Source: Thiodiazotropha sp040507035 (lineage in GTDB: Bacteria; Pseudomonadota; Gammaproteobacteria; Chromatiales; Chromatiaceae). From it: a DNA stretch of 64,000 nt. The stretch is from NCBI GenBank assembly GCA_040507035.1, contig JBEVVR010000035.1:124001-188000 (forward strand), given 5' to 3'. Positions 18,424 through 27,163 of this stretch are shown here, piece by piece (within the stretch, counting starts at the first letter, position 1; each line of letters starts with the position of its first letter). The notes under the pieces are model-generated. The model saw only the letters and a list, made by a program, of their open reading frames with translations. It did not search any database and was not told where the DNA came from. The translations under genes were made by a program, and so were the position numbers.

Positions 18424-19325
18424 ATATAAAAACCGCGCTAAAATCACTGTGGTGGATTCTCGTCTTGTGCTTCATTTTTTTCTTCCTGCAGGGTAATCTC
18501 CACCGAGTAGAGGATGTTGTAAAGCTGCTTCCGCACAGCATAATCCTCTATTCCCTGCTCTCACTAACCATTGGCAAATTGCTGTTGGTCGCGATCATGC
18601 ACCAGTCGTTGCTGCACTATAAAGTCGACTTTCTGTTTGCACAGAGCTTCTGCATCTACAACATAACACAACTGGGGAAATACATACCCGGCTCTATATG
18701 GCAGTTTGTAGGTAAAATCGGCATGTATAAATCTGCCGGCCTCGACAACAAGACGGTGCGAGACACCATAGTACTGGAAACATTTTGGGTCGTCTTCAGC
18801 GCTTTCATATTCGGCCTTGTACTTATAGGTTTCACCCAATATCAGATCTTGTTTACCCTGGCCAATAAAGTCCCGCCGATCATACCGCTTATAATTATAA
18901 GTGTTAGTGTTATCCTGTTGTTGTTACCGCAGCTAAGAACCCATCGACAGAGATTGAATGAATACAGCCGCCGGTTACTCTTTACTCCGCTGTCATTGGT
19001 AACCACATTACTGATATGGCTGGTTCTCGGTTTTGCTTTTTGGGTCACTTTGACACCGTTCTCGACTTCCGAGATTGGGCTTTTTTATATCATTGGGCTC
19101 TATGCCTTCAGTTACGCCGTGGGATTTGCGGTCCCTTTCGCGCCTGCCGGAATCGGTATCCGCGAATCGGTTCTGGTCCTTGGCCTGGCGCCTTTTCTTG
19201 ATATTAATACTTCAATTATCTTGGCCGCGCTTAACCGGATTTTTTATATAGTTATCGAAATTGTTCTATCTGCTCTTTCACTCGCACTTTCCACGCACCC
19301 ATCAATGAATACGCCCAAATCATAG
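18414..19325 (+). CDS. Lysylphosphatidylglycerol synthase/flippase-like membrane protein (AglD/UPF0104 type)
   Basis: A 303-residue polytopic protein with about eight membrane segments and the typical GKYIPGSIWQFVGK and FAPAGIGIRESVLVLGL blocks of the LPG_synthase_TM family. Members lack a catalytic domain and are proposed to move lipids or lipid-linked sugars. The start is GTG at 18414, inside the end of the pyruvyl transferase gene, implying translational coupling. It is probably the last gene of the four-gene polysaccharide run and is convergent with the next gene. Confidence 0.85.
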   Translation: MQLNIKTALKSLWWILVLCFIFFFLQGNLHRVEDVVKLLPHSIILYSLLSLTIGKLLLVAIMHQSLLHYKVDFLFAQSFCIYNITQLGKYIPGSIWQFVGKIGMYKSAGLDNKTVRDTIVLETFWVVFSAFIFGLVLIGFTQYQILFTLANKVPPIIPLIIISVSVILLLLPQLRTHRQRLNEYSRRLLFTPLSLVTTLLIWLVLGFAFWVTLTPFSTSEIGLFYIIGLYAFSYAVGFAVPFAPAGIGIRESVLVLGLAPFLDINTSIILAALNRIFYIVIEIVLSALSLALSTHPSMNTPKS

Positions 19326-19408
19326 ATTCTTGGCCCCTGCTTTCTTATTGACAATCGACGCTTCTTTCACCCAGCGCGGGCGCTCTGTATTCAAAACTGC
19401 AATCACTT

Positions 19409-21475
19409 TTAGCCATGACCATCAATGCCAGAAATCGCCTCGTCCATTTCAACACCCATTGTTTTCGAGTTTCGCAGGGCCCCAGGCAATTCGAAGAGGA
19501 TAAGAAAATTCAATCCTATATAGAGAAGCAATAATGGCATAACCGGAATAAAATGGCGGAACTGACCAACCACTGGACTCTGGGTAAAGTCATCAAACAA
19601 CGCTAGCACCCCAAATCTTGTGGCAATTCCAAGGATCGCGATCACGACGCCACCCAGGAGAAGGCTTCGATACCCCCTGAAAAGATAAGCAAAGCAGGCA
19701 ACTATAAATACCAGCGTGGCCAGCAACGACAGATAGGGGAGAAGTTTATTGTAGAACTTACCGATTTTTTTAAATAGATCGATCTTAAGCTGATCAGCCC
19801 GGAACAACTGTTGTCTGGTCTCTTTCTGCTTTACCGAGTCTATGTGCAGGTGTAGATCACCCATCTTCAAATCAGCACCAGGCCGAATCAATGCCTGGTC
19901 CAGTTTGACGTATTCACCACCTGACATAAGCAAGAGTTCGCACTGGCCGCCTTTACAGGGCCCTTCCACATTAAACCGTGACAAGGAAGCATTCGCGTTG
20001 TCAATAAAGTCGCGCTGCAAGTCACTGCTTGACATCAAGCTGAATTGATTTGTGTAGGCGGCAAAAGGCTTGGGTACGATCGCGAGATATTTTTCCTGAC
20101 TGTCTGAGATCAACCAACCGGAAACCGAGTAATACTCGCGCAGGGTCTTAGACTTGAAGGATGTATTCGACAACCTCTTGAATACATCCAACCTCTCCTC
20201 CGGGCCGTGTGCGGAGCCATAGCCCGGAACACGTCCATTTAAACCCGATACCATATAAGTCGCGAAGTCTGGCAATTTTGCCAGATAGTCATCTATCCTG
20301 TCGATTCTGATTGGATAGCGGAGAGGCCAGACACTACGCGAGCAGTCCAACTCTCCACTGTCGCACCCGTGTTGCAGCTGATTACCGATTTCACTGTAAA
20401 TCGACTTCATTTTTTCCGGGCTTTGATAATAACCCTCTGCGGCTAGCGCATCTCGCAATGCCCAGTAGATGTAGCCGCCGCCAATTTCATTACATGCCTC
20501 AGCATGGCGCTTGCACATCAATCCACCCCATTGCTTACCCAGCCCACCTCGAAGATGATGCTGAAAACTGGCCAATGCAGGGCTCACAGTAAACATTTGA
20601 GTTAGCGACTGGTGAGTTACATCAACAAAAGGTTTTAACTCACCTGTACGTACACTTTTCATCAGCTTGAATGCTGTTTTAAACTCCTTGACTGCACTAT
20701 CTTTAACACCAAAGTGTCCATATTTTACGTAGTTCACACTTGATACCGCTGCGATTGGTAATAACAGACCCAACAGCACTGCAGGCAACACCTTGCCCAT
20801 CAACTGCAGCATTCTGTATCTGTCCGCTTGATAGAACAGCAGAGCAAACGCAACCAGCAGCAAAGGATAAAGCCAGATTGTCTCTTCCCGGGAAAGATAG
20901 ACGGACGCCAGACCCAAGCCCAACAAAAATGAGTGAGATGGTCTAATAACATCCGACAAGGCTCGCATCGCGATCATGTTGTAGATACCGGCAATGAGCA
21001 AAAACACCAATGCCGCATAGAACCATCCCCGCTCCACGCTACCGTGATGATAGGGATTGAAAAGCAGGAGCATAAAAGGCACAAGCGCAAGGTAAGGGTT
21101 AACTCTAGCCTTTACCAAAGCCATATAGAGCATCACGCAAGCGACAATATAGATTGCGTGTTCCATGGTCTTAAACTGCAAACCCAGCAAATAGTTAGAG
21201 GCGATGTAGAGGGGATAGAGCGGCGCCTTCACCAGGGTAAGCTTATCGTACTCTCCCAGCCAATCTCCGGATACGATGCTCTCCGCCAAACGTATGAAGA
21301 GGGCATCGTCATGGATACCATGGGCATGAGCGGTTAGTGGCAGGCCTGCGGTCAACCAGTAACGCAGTAACACCAAAGCCAGAATAATCAAGAGCAGTAC
21401 AATACCAACCCTTCCCACAACGCCCAAATAGGAACTTTCGCTCATCGCTTGGGTTTTTAATTTTTCGCTAACCAT
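19409..21475 (-). CDS. Polytopic membrane protein, GT-C/PMT-like glycosyltransferase candidate
   Basis: A 688-residue protein with about ten hydrophobic segments and a large soluble loop (about residues 290-550). The first periplasmic loop contains HDDALFIRLAESI, an acidic motif placed as in GT-C transferases that use polyprenyl-phosphate sugars. The overall layout resembles GT39/ArnT-like proteins, but no firm family assignment is possible by eye. Its 5' end overlaps the YfhO-like gene by 19 bases, so the two are co-transcribed and probably translationally coupled. Confidence 0.72.
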   Translation of the reverse strand: MVSEKLKTQAMSESSYLGVVGRVGIVLLLIILALVLLRYWLTAGLPLTAHAHGIHDDALFIRLAESIVSGDWLGEYDKLTLVKAPLYPLYIASNYLLGLQFKTMEHAIYIVACVMLYMALVKARVNPYLALVPFMLLLFNPYHHGSVERGWFYAALVFLLIAGIYNMIAMRALSDVIRPSHSFLLGLGLASVYLSREETIWLYPLLLVAFALLFYQADRYRMLQLMGKVLPAVLLGLLLPIAAVSSVNYVKYGHFGVKDSAVKEFKTAFKLMKSVRTGELKPFVDVTHQSLTQMFTVSPALASFQHHLRGGLGKQWGGLMCKRHAEACNEIGGGYIYWALRDALAAEGYYQSPEKMKSIYSEIGNQLQHGCDSGELDCSRSVWPLRYPIRIDRIDDYLAKLPDFATYMVSGLNGRVPGYGSAHGPEERLDVFKRLSNTSFKSKTLREYYSVSGWLISDSQEKYLAIVPKPFAAYTNQFSLMSSSDLQRDFIDNANASLSRFNVEGPCKGGQCELLLMSGGEYVKLDQALIRPGADLKMGDLHLHIDSVKQKETRQQLFRADQLKIDLFKKIGKFYNKLLPYLSLLATLVFIVACFAYLFRGYRSLLLGGVVIAILGIATRFGVLALFDDFTQSPVVGQFRHFIPVMPLLLLYIGLNFLILFELPGALRNSKTMGVEMDEAISGIDGHG

Positions 21476-23991
21476 CGGTTAATCGATTGCGCCTTCAACA
21501 TGAATATCAAACAAAGCAGTACCCCAAGAATAGAAACCGCTGCATGGATCGAATCGTGTGTCGCAGAATATATAAAATCAACACTACTGTTACCACTTAC
21601 CGGCAGCGCCGGCATCACGCCTTTGAACAAAGCAGGTTCCACCTCTTTGCCATTAACCAAGGCTGACCAACCGGGATACATCCTGACCGGGATCACAACC
21701 CATCCAGGTCTATTCCCAAGGTAATCGAACCGCATCGAGGTGTCGCTGTATTCTATCAACTTCAACTGATCGTAACGGGGAGCCGGCATTGCTCCAAGGG
21801 ATGATACGAAATAGGCGCTACCCATGACTAAGCTGTTTTCGATCAAAATCACCCTCGGTTCCACTTCATGCACAGAATATGCATCATTTTCACCACTCAA
21901 TACGGACAGATAGACATGGCTGTTTACCCGGACTTTTCCTCGTAAACCTAGCAGGCTATTATTCAGGGACTTCCCCACTCGTAGCTGAAACAGCGGGGAG
22001 TCAGACGCCACAACCATCGCAACTAGTGAGTCAGATGCATTATCGCTATCGACAAGCACCTCCATCTCGTAACGACCCTTGTCAAGCATAACCCGCTGCG
22101 GGAAACTACATCTTAAATACGCACTTTCAGCTTTACCCAGTAAATCACAGGTCGCCGACTCGGTCACCGGCTCCGAGTCCATCCACAACTTCAAGCTGAC
22201 ATCGGGCCGGTTTTCCGCATCGACACTGATCAACGCCAGTTCAAGTTCATCAAACGAGACCTGTTGATGCAATTCAAAGAGCTGAACAACCCTCTTCCCG
22301 ACCAAACTCACACCATCACTTTTATCTTGACTTTGCTTGGTCGTATCAAATACAGATATTCGCTCGACTGCTCCGCGATGTTTCGATTCGTCAGAGCAGA
22401 GCACATACTTGACACCCAGATAGGCGAGAAGTCTGGCATTAGCAAAATTGACCTGTCTGCACACAAATGCCGCTGCCGTAGGTGTTAAAAAGGGTTTGTT
22501 GATGGCCTCATTGAGTAACCGCTTCTCTGCTCGGGAATGAAACCCATGGGCAAACCATTCTGAAAGACCGTAGGCTGAAACCACTCCCGACACCACATAA
22601 CCACGATCTGCTATCACATTTTGCAGGGGTTCTATCTTACTCTTGACATAATCGAACGTCGCGGTGCGCGGATAGATCGTTTCGGCTTTTACATGACCAA
22701 CCAGGGATTGAAAAACACGACGCTGGTCGACCACCTGGAGCGCAAGCAGAATAAGCAAAATCGCACTGGCCCACGGCGTGACATTTTTACCGAAACGCCG
22801 ATAGGTGGCTGAAAGAACCAAGACGCAGAGTAGGGACAAACCAAGCCCGATGATCAGATGCAGCCTGTTGATCATACTGGTCCCAATCAACGGGATCTTG
22901 CGAATGTATTCCATCGGAATCCAGGCAAAGGCCAAGGGCGCAATTACCACCACCAGCGACAATCCCCAAACATATTTCCAATCGAAGCGGCTCTTCCAGG
23001 CGAGCCAAAGCGCGGGAAGGAAGAGTATCAGCGGGACCAGTCCGACGTATGCCGTCCTGCCCAGGGTTAGAGGACCCTCTCTGAAAGGTAGAATATAGAG
23101 CAGCAGATCCTCGGGCTTTTTATAGGCACTACCCCCACGACGATAGCTCAGGTCGATACGCCCCAAATGCTCATCAAGGTAGTGAAGAATCAATATGGAG
23201 ATCATTAGTGACAGGATAATTCCCACCACTCCCAATGCCCCTCGAGTCAAAACCAACTGATATGGGTTTCTCGAAAACAGTGCCCAACTGACAAACAGCA
23301 GCAGCAAGGCGATATAACCATAGACAGTTACCGTGGGAAATCCACCCAGAATCAACATTGTCGAGGCAATGGCCAACCATGGAACATATTTGGCGTCACC
23401 TGTCTGCGCTATGCGTACAGCAAACAAGAGCAACCAAGGGATCCAGATACTGGTATTCACATGGTGCCAAAGAAACCAGGAGGTATTGAAGCCGGAATAG
23501 CTGAACGCGACCGCACCCAGCAGAGCGGCCAGACGATTCCCTGATAGGCTGAAAAACAGTAAATAGCTACCGAATGAGACGATAAGCAGATTCACCAGTG
23601 CCGAGGCATACAAACCGACAGCTTCGCTATCAAACAACGCATAGGCAGCAAACGCCGGGGTTAATATTGAACGGGTATTCAATAGTAACAGTGGGTTGCC
23701 ACCAAGCACATGAGGATTCCACCAAGGCAGTTCACCCTGACGCAGTTTTTCCCGGGCGTAACGCCAGGATGGAAGCTTGGCATCGAGTATGTCCGAGTGT
23801 TTACGGTGCTTGACCGGGCTTTCGATCCCGGTGTTTTTCCAACCTGGAAATTGAACAAGAAAATCGAAAGGCGCTATGGTTTCTCCGTCCAGGGGATTCG
23901 CACCAAGCATAATGACGGCAATCAAGCCCAGCACCAGAAAAGACGCAGCACGCTGCGTAAACAGGGATAGCGATCTTGACACAGCGCTCAT
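21457..23991 (-). CDS. YfhO family large membrane protein
   Basis: An 844-residue protein with about twelve membrane segments followed by a long extracytoplasmic domain and a final membrane segment. Family features include WRYAREKLRQGELPWWNPHVLGG near residue 75 and the C-terminal NRPGWVVIPVRMYPGWSALVNG, which is characteristic of YfhO proteins. In Bacillus and Listeria YfhO members are glycosyltransferases that decorate lipoteichoic acid or related polymers; here a role in surface glycan modification is inferred. The ATG at 23991 follows an in-frame TTG at 23994. Confidence 0.85.
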   Translation of the reverse strand: MSAVSRSLSLFTQRAASFLVLGLIAVIMLGANPLDGETIAPFDFLVQFPGWKNTGIESPVKHRKHSDILDAKLPSWRYAREKLRQGELPWWNPHVLGGNPLLLLNTRSILTPAFAAYALFDSEAVGLYASALVNLLIVSFGSYLLFFSLSGNRLAALLGAVAFSYSGFNTSWFLWHHVNTSIWIPWLLLFAVRIAQTGDAKYVPWLAIASTMLILGGFPTVTVYGYIALLLLFVSWALFSRNPYQLVLTRGALGVVGIILSLMISILILHYLDEHLGRIDLSYRRGGSAYKKPEDLLLYILPFREGPLTLGRTAYVGLVPLILFLPALWLAWKSRFDWKYVWGLSLVVVIAPLAFAWIPMEYIRKIPLIGTSMINRLHLIIGLGLSLLCVLVLSATYRRFGKNVTPWASAILLILLALQVVDQRRVFQSLVGHVKAETIYPRTATFDYVKSKIEPLQNVIADRGYVVSGVVSAYGLSEWFAHGFHSRAEKRLLNEAINKPFLTPTAAAFVCRQVNFANARLLAYLGVKYVLCSDESKHRGAVERISVFDTTKQSQDKSDGVSLVGKRVVQLFELHQQVSFDELELALISVDAENRPDVSLKLWMDSEPVTESATCDLLGKAESAYLRCSFPQRVMLDKGRYEMEVLVDSDNASDSLVAMVVASDSPLFQLRVGKSLNNSLLGLRGKVRVNSHVYLSVLSGENDAYSVHEVEPRVILIENSLVMGSAYFVSSLGAMPAPRYDQLKLIEYSDTSMRFDYLGNRPGWVVIPVRMYPGWSALVNGKEVEPALFKGVMPALPVSGNSSVDFIYSATHDSIHAAVSILGVLLCLIFMLKAQSINRWLAKN

Positions 23992-24368
23992 CAACAGACC
24001 AGCTCTTTAACTGTAACGGCTTTTGCCACCACCCCATAAAGCGTCATCAAGCGATCGTTTTTAGCCATGAAAGCGGATTCAGCAATCAAACGGCGTTCCC
24101 CCTCAACAGTTTCGACACTTGGCATCCCGCCCATTGTTACTCTCCTTCTGCACAATCAATATTCAGGTCATGGGGATAGTGAAAAATACCGTAGTCATGG
24201 CCCCCAGCGAGGCAGTCATTGTAGCGGGTGGTTTCGTCTTTTCCACCTTTGACGTCGGTAATATAAGCAAACGAGAAAAACCCCATAGCTTCCATGAATG
24301 CCTTTGAACCATCAATTGATGTATGCTAAGCCGGCAGAGTTTAAAGCACAAACGACTGGAGACAAGCA
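23992..24368. other. Intergenic region before the lptM-dapF operon
   Basis: About 375 bases between divergent genes. No credible ORF or repeat is present apart from weak open frames. The lptM ribosome site (GGAG at 24358-24361) is at the right edge. Promoters for the two directions are expected but no hexamer pair is convincing. Confidence 0.4.
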
Positions 24369-24500
24369 TTGCCAATTCAACCGCGAATACGAATTCTATC
24401 GTTGGTGCTGCTGTTGCTCCTCACTGCATGCGGACAAAAAGGACCACTCTTCATGCCTGATAGGGATCAAGCAGAAAAACAGACGGACGTTCAGGATTGA
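24369..24500 (+). CDS. lptM: LptM (YifL) small lipoprotein
   Basis: A 43-residue lipoprotein read from a TTG start at 24369, with GGAG seven bases upstream. The signal (PIQPRIRILSLVLLLLL) ends in lipobox LTAC with Cys21, followed by GQKGPLF, the conserved LptM/YifL core. In Escherichia coli LptM associates with the LPS translocon LptD-LptE and helps its disulfide maturation. Its place directly before dapF is the same as in enterobacteria. The stop TGA overlaps the dapF ATG (TGATG, 24498-24502). Confidence 0.93.
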   Translation: MPIQPRIRILSLVLLLLLTACGQKGPLFMPDRDQAEKQTDVQD

Positions 24501-25330
24501 TGAAACTCCATTTCACAAAAATGCATGGGCTTGGCAATGACTTCGTGGTCATTGATGCCATCAACCAACCTGTTGATCTAGCAGCAGCGACACTGGCAAA
24601 GTTGGCTGACAGGCACTTCGGTGTTGGTTGTGACCAGGTTTTACTCATCGAATCCCCACTTTCCTCAGATACCGATTTTCACTATCGCATCTTCAATGCC
24701 GACGGTTCCGAAGTGGAAGCATGCGGCAATGGAGCTCGATGTTTTGCCCGCTATGTGTCAGAGAAAGGGTTGAGCAGCAAAACCGAAATAGCCGTGGGTA
24801 CACTTGCTGGCAGGATCATCCTCAGGCATCTCGATACGGGTAGGGTGGAAGTCGACATGGGGAGACCGATCTTCGATCCAGCCTCAATCCCCTTTTTGGC
24901 TGAGCATCAAGCGGACAGCTACCAACTCGATGTGGACGACCAGCCACTGACCTTCTCCGTACTATCGATGGGAAATCCCCATGCCGTGACAATTGTTTCC
25001 AGCGTGGATCAGACGGAGGTGGCAAAACTCGGCCCGATGATTGAAAATCATGCTCTATTTCCTCAGCGCGCCAATGCCGGTTTCATGCAAATCCTTAGCC
25101 CTACCGAGATTCGTCTACGTGTCTATGAACGCGGTGCTGGCGAAACCCTGGCCTGCGGTTCCGGTGCCTGCGCGGCAGTGGTCGCCGGGCGACGCCTCGG
25201 CCTACTCGAAGAAGAGGTCATCGCACACCTACTTGGTGGCGATCTTATGGTAAAGTGGCCTGCAGAAGGCCAACCCGTACTCATCGAAGGTCCTGCGGAG
25301 ACCGTGTACGAAGGAACCATCGAACTATGA
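24500..25330 (+). CDS. dapF: Diaminopimelate epimerase
   Basis: A 276-residue enzyme that converts LL- to meso-diaminopimelate for lysine and peptidoglycan. The two active-site cysteines are in EACGNGARC (about residue 75) and LACGSGACA (about residue 219). The N-terminus MKLHFTKMHGLGNDFVVID matches the family. The ATG at 24500 overlaps the lptM stop, and the gene's stop overlaps the next ATG (25327-25330), so lptM-dapF-DUF484-xerC is one tightly packed operon. Confidence 0.97.
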   Translation: MKLHFTKMHGLGNDFVVIDAINQPVDLAAATLAKLADRHFGVGCDQVLLIESPLSSDTDFHYRIFNADGSEVEACGNGARCFARYVSEKGLSSKTEIAVGTLAGRIILRHLDTGRVEVDMGRPIFDPASIPFLAEHQADSYQLDVDDQPLTFSVLSMGNPHAVTIVSSVDQTEVAKLGPMIENHALFPQRANAGFMQILSPTEIRLRVYERGAGETLACGSGACAAVVAGRRLGLLEEEVIAHLLGGDLMVKWPAEGQPVLIEGPAETVYEGTIEL

Positions 25331-26022
25331 AACAGAAAGCACCCTCAAAAACGACCCCAATTGACGAGTTCGAAGGACAGGTCACCGATTATCTGGACCT
25401 GCACCCCGATTTCTTCACCAAACATCCAGAGTTACTGGGAAAGATCGAAATACCCCACGAAAGCGGTGCCGCTGTCTCTCTTATCGAGCGCCAGGTAGAA
25501 ACCCTGCGCAGCCAGCTCCAGGAGTCGCAGCAGCAACTCTCGCAACTGCTGCAGGTCGCCCGTGACAACGAAGTACTCCAGGAGCGCATGCACCGTCTGA
25601 CCCTCGAGCTGATCGATGCCGCTACCTTTGAGGAGGTATTGAACGCACTGGAAGACGAGTTGCATGATGACTTCAAGGCCGATGCCGTGGAGCTGAGACT
25701 CTTCTCCTCCAGCCATATCGACGACCACCTCGATGAGGCGCTGAGTGGCCAGGCCGCTACCTTTGAACAATTTTTCAGTCAGAATCAGCCGATCTGCGGC
25801 CGCCTCGAGCAGGACCAGCTGGACTATATTTTCGGCACCGAGGGTGACCGCATCGCCTCAACCGCGCTGATCCCGCTGAAAAGCGAGGGTGTACTCGGCC
25901 TGCTCGCCATCGGCAGCTGCGATGATGATCGTTTCGCTCCCCATCACAGCACGGAGTTTCTCACCCGACTTGGCGAGGTCATCAGCCGCACCCTGTCAGC
26001 TGTCTCCCTTCCCGGCATATAG
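25327..26022 (+). CDS. DUF484 family protein (GAF-like)
   Basis: A 231-residue soluble protein. The N-terminal block VTDYLDLHPDFFTKHPELLGKIEIPH is the DUF484 hallmark, followed by a coiled coil (ERQVETLRSQLQESQQQLSQLL) and a GAF-like C-terminal domain. The family is nearly always encoded between dapF and xerC in gammaproteobacteria; its function is unknown. The start ATG at 25327 overlaps the dapF stop as ATGA. Confidence 0.92.
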   Translation: MKQKAPSKTTPIDEFEGQVTDYLDLHPDFFTKHPELLGKIEIPHESGAAVSLIERQVETLRSQLQESQQQLSQLLQVARDNEVLQERMHRLTLELIDAATFEEVLNALEDELHDDFKADAVELRLFSSSHIDDHLDEALSGQAATFEQFFSQNQPICGRLEQDQLDYIFGTEGDRIASTALIPLKSEGVLGLLAIGSCDDDRFAPHHSTEFLTRLGEVISRTLSAVSLPGI

Positions 26023-26030
26023 GATAATCT

Positions 26031-26948
26031 ATGGCCGCTTCCAGCAGCCTGCAAGCAGCGGAGTGGATAGAAAAATATCTCGAACACCTGCGCCATGAAA
26101 GGCGTCTCTCTCCTCGCACCCTGGAGAGCTACCGCCGGGACCTCAATGCCGCATTGAACTGGCTGCAAAAGGCCCAACTGGGGAGCTGGTTGCAGGTCAC
26201 CCAGCACCATGTCAGACACTATATCGCCGGCCGTCATCGCAGTGGGATGGCAGCGAAGAGCCTCCACAGGGAGCTCTCCAGCCTGCGCGGTTTGTTTGAT
26301 TTTCTGATCCGCGAGCAGCAGCTTGACGCCAATCCGGCCCTCGGCGTCCGCGCCCCCAAGGTGCGGCGAAAGCTTCCTGTCACCCTCGATCCGGATCAGA
26401 TCAACAGCCTCCTGGATATTGACGATGACTCGCCGGTGGCGCTACGCGACCGGGCGATGATGGAACTCCTCTACTCATCCGGACTGCGTCTCGCGGAATT
26501 GGTCAATCTCAATCTGCTGGATCTCGACCTCAACGAGCAACTGGTCGAAGTCACCGGCAAGGGCTCGAAGACCCGCCGTCTCCCTGTCGGCAAACTCGCC
26601 ACGCAGGCACTGAAACAGTGGCTAAGTGTCAGAGCGGATTTGGCCGCGGGGGACGAGCAGGCCGTGTTCGTCGGGGTCAGGGGCAGGCGCATCAGCCGCA
26701 GCATCGTACAACGTCAACTGCATAGATGGTCGATCGCCCAGGGGACCCCGCGTAATGTCCATCCCCATCTGCTTCGCCACTCATTCGCCAGCCACATGCT
26801 GGAATCATCCGGCGACCTGCGCGCCGTTCAGGAACTCTTGGGGCATGCCAACATCAGCACCACCCAGATCTATACCCACCTCGATTTCCAACACCTGGCA
26901 GAGGTCTACGACAAGGCCCATCCCAGGGCGAAGAAGAAGCGGGACTGA
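26031..26948 (+). CDS. xerC: Tyrosine recombinase XerC
   Basis: A 305-residue site-specific recombinase that with XerD resolves chromosome dimers at dif. The N-terminal SAM-like core-binding domain (LEHLRHERRLSPRTLESYRR) precedes the catalytic domain with Arg in SSGLRLAELVNL, Lys in GKGSKTRRLP, HLLRHSFASH, GHANISTTQIYTH and the Tyr nucleophile. All catalytic residues are present. It is encoded in the conserved dapF context, so it is the housekeeping copy and not an element integrase. Confidence 0.96.
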   Translation: MAASSSLQAAEWIEKYLEHLRHERRLSPRTLESYRRDLNAALNWLQKAQLGSWLQVTQHHVRHYIAGRHRSGMAAKSLHRELSSLRGLFDFLIREQQLDANPALGVRAPKVRRKLPVTLDPDQINSLLDIDDDSPVALRDRAMMELLYSSGLRLAELVNLNLLDLDLNEQLVEVTGKGSKTRRLPVGKLATQALKQWLSVRADLAAGDEQAVFVGVRGRRISRSIVQRQLHRWSIAQGTPRNVHPHLLRHSFASHMLESSGDLRAVQELLGHANISTTQIYTHLDFQHLAEVYDKAHPRAKKKRD

Positions 26949-26985
26949 CCCATATCAATTGCCATAGACCCTGATGGTTGTTGCA

Positions 26986-27163
26986 GTCCGCAAATGAACG
27001 CGAATAAACGCAAATAAAAAAAAGAAATGCTAATTCACTCAGGTATTTCCACGACAGATGGACACTCCATGGGTTGATAGTGCCAAGCTGGCCCAATAGT
27101 CCTCGGATGCTGTTTTAGCTTTCCTTTTGTTACATTTGCGTTCATTTGCGTTCATTTGCGGAC
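26986..27163. repeat. MITE-like element with about 32-bp imperfect terminal inverted repeats
   Basis: The left arm (26986-27017) and the right arm (reverse complement from 27163 to about 27132) share GTCCGCAAATGAACGC then AAT.AACGCAAAT with only a few mismatches, and enclose about 115 bases without coding capacity. The arms contain a repeated GAACGCAAAT-type unit. The structure is that of a small non-autonomous element or a dispersed intergenic repeat. The right arm runs into the 3' end of the RND exporter gene and supplies its last codons and stop. Confidence 0.65.

Noticed and set aside
26031..26948. xerC considered as integrase of a mobile element
   Set aside because: It sits in the conserved lptM-dapF-DUF484-xerC operon with normal composition, so it is the housekeeping recombinase.
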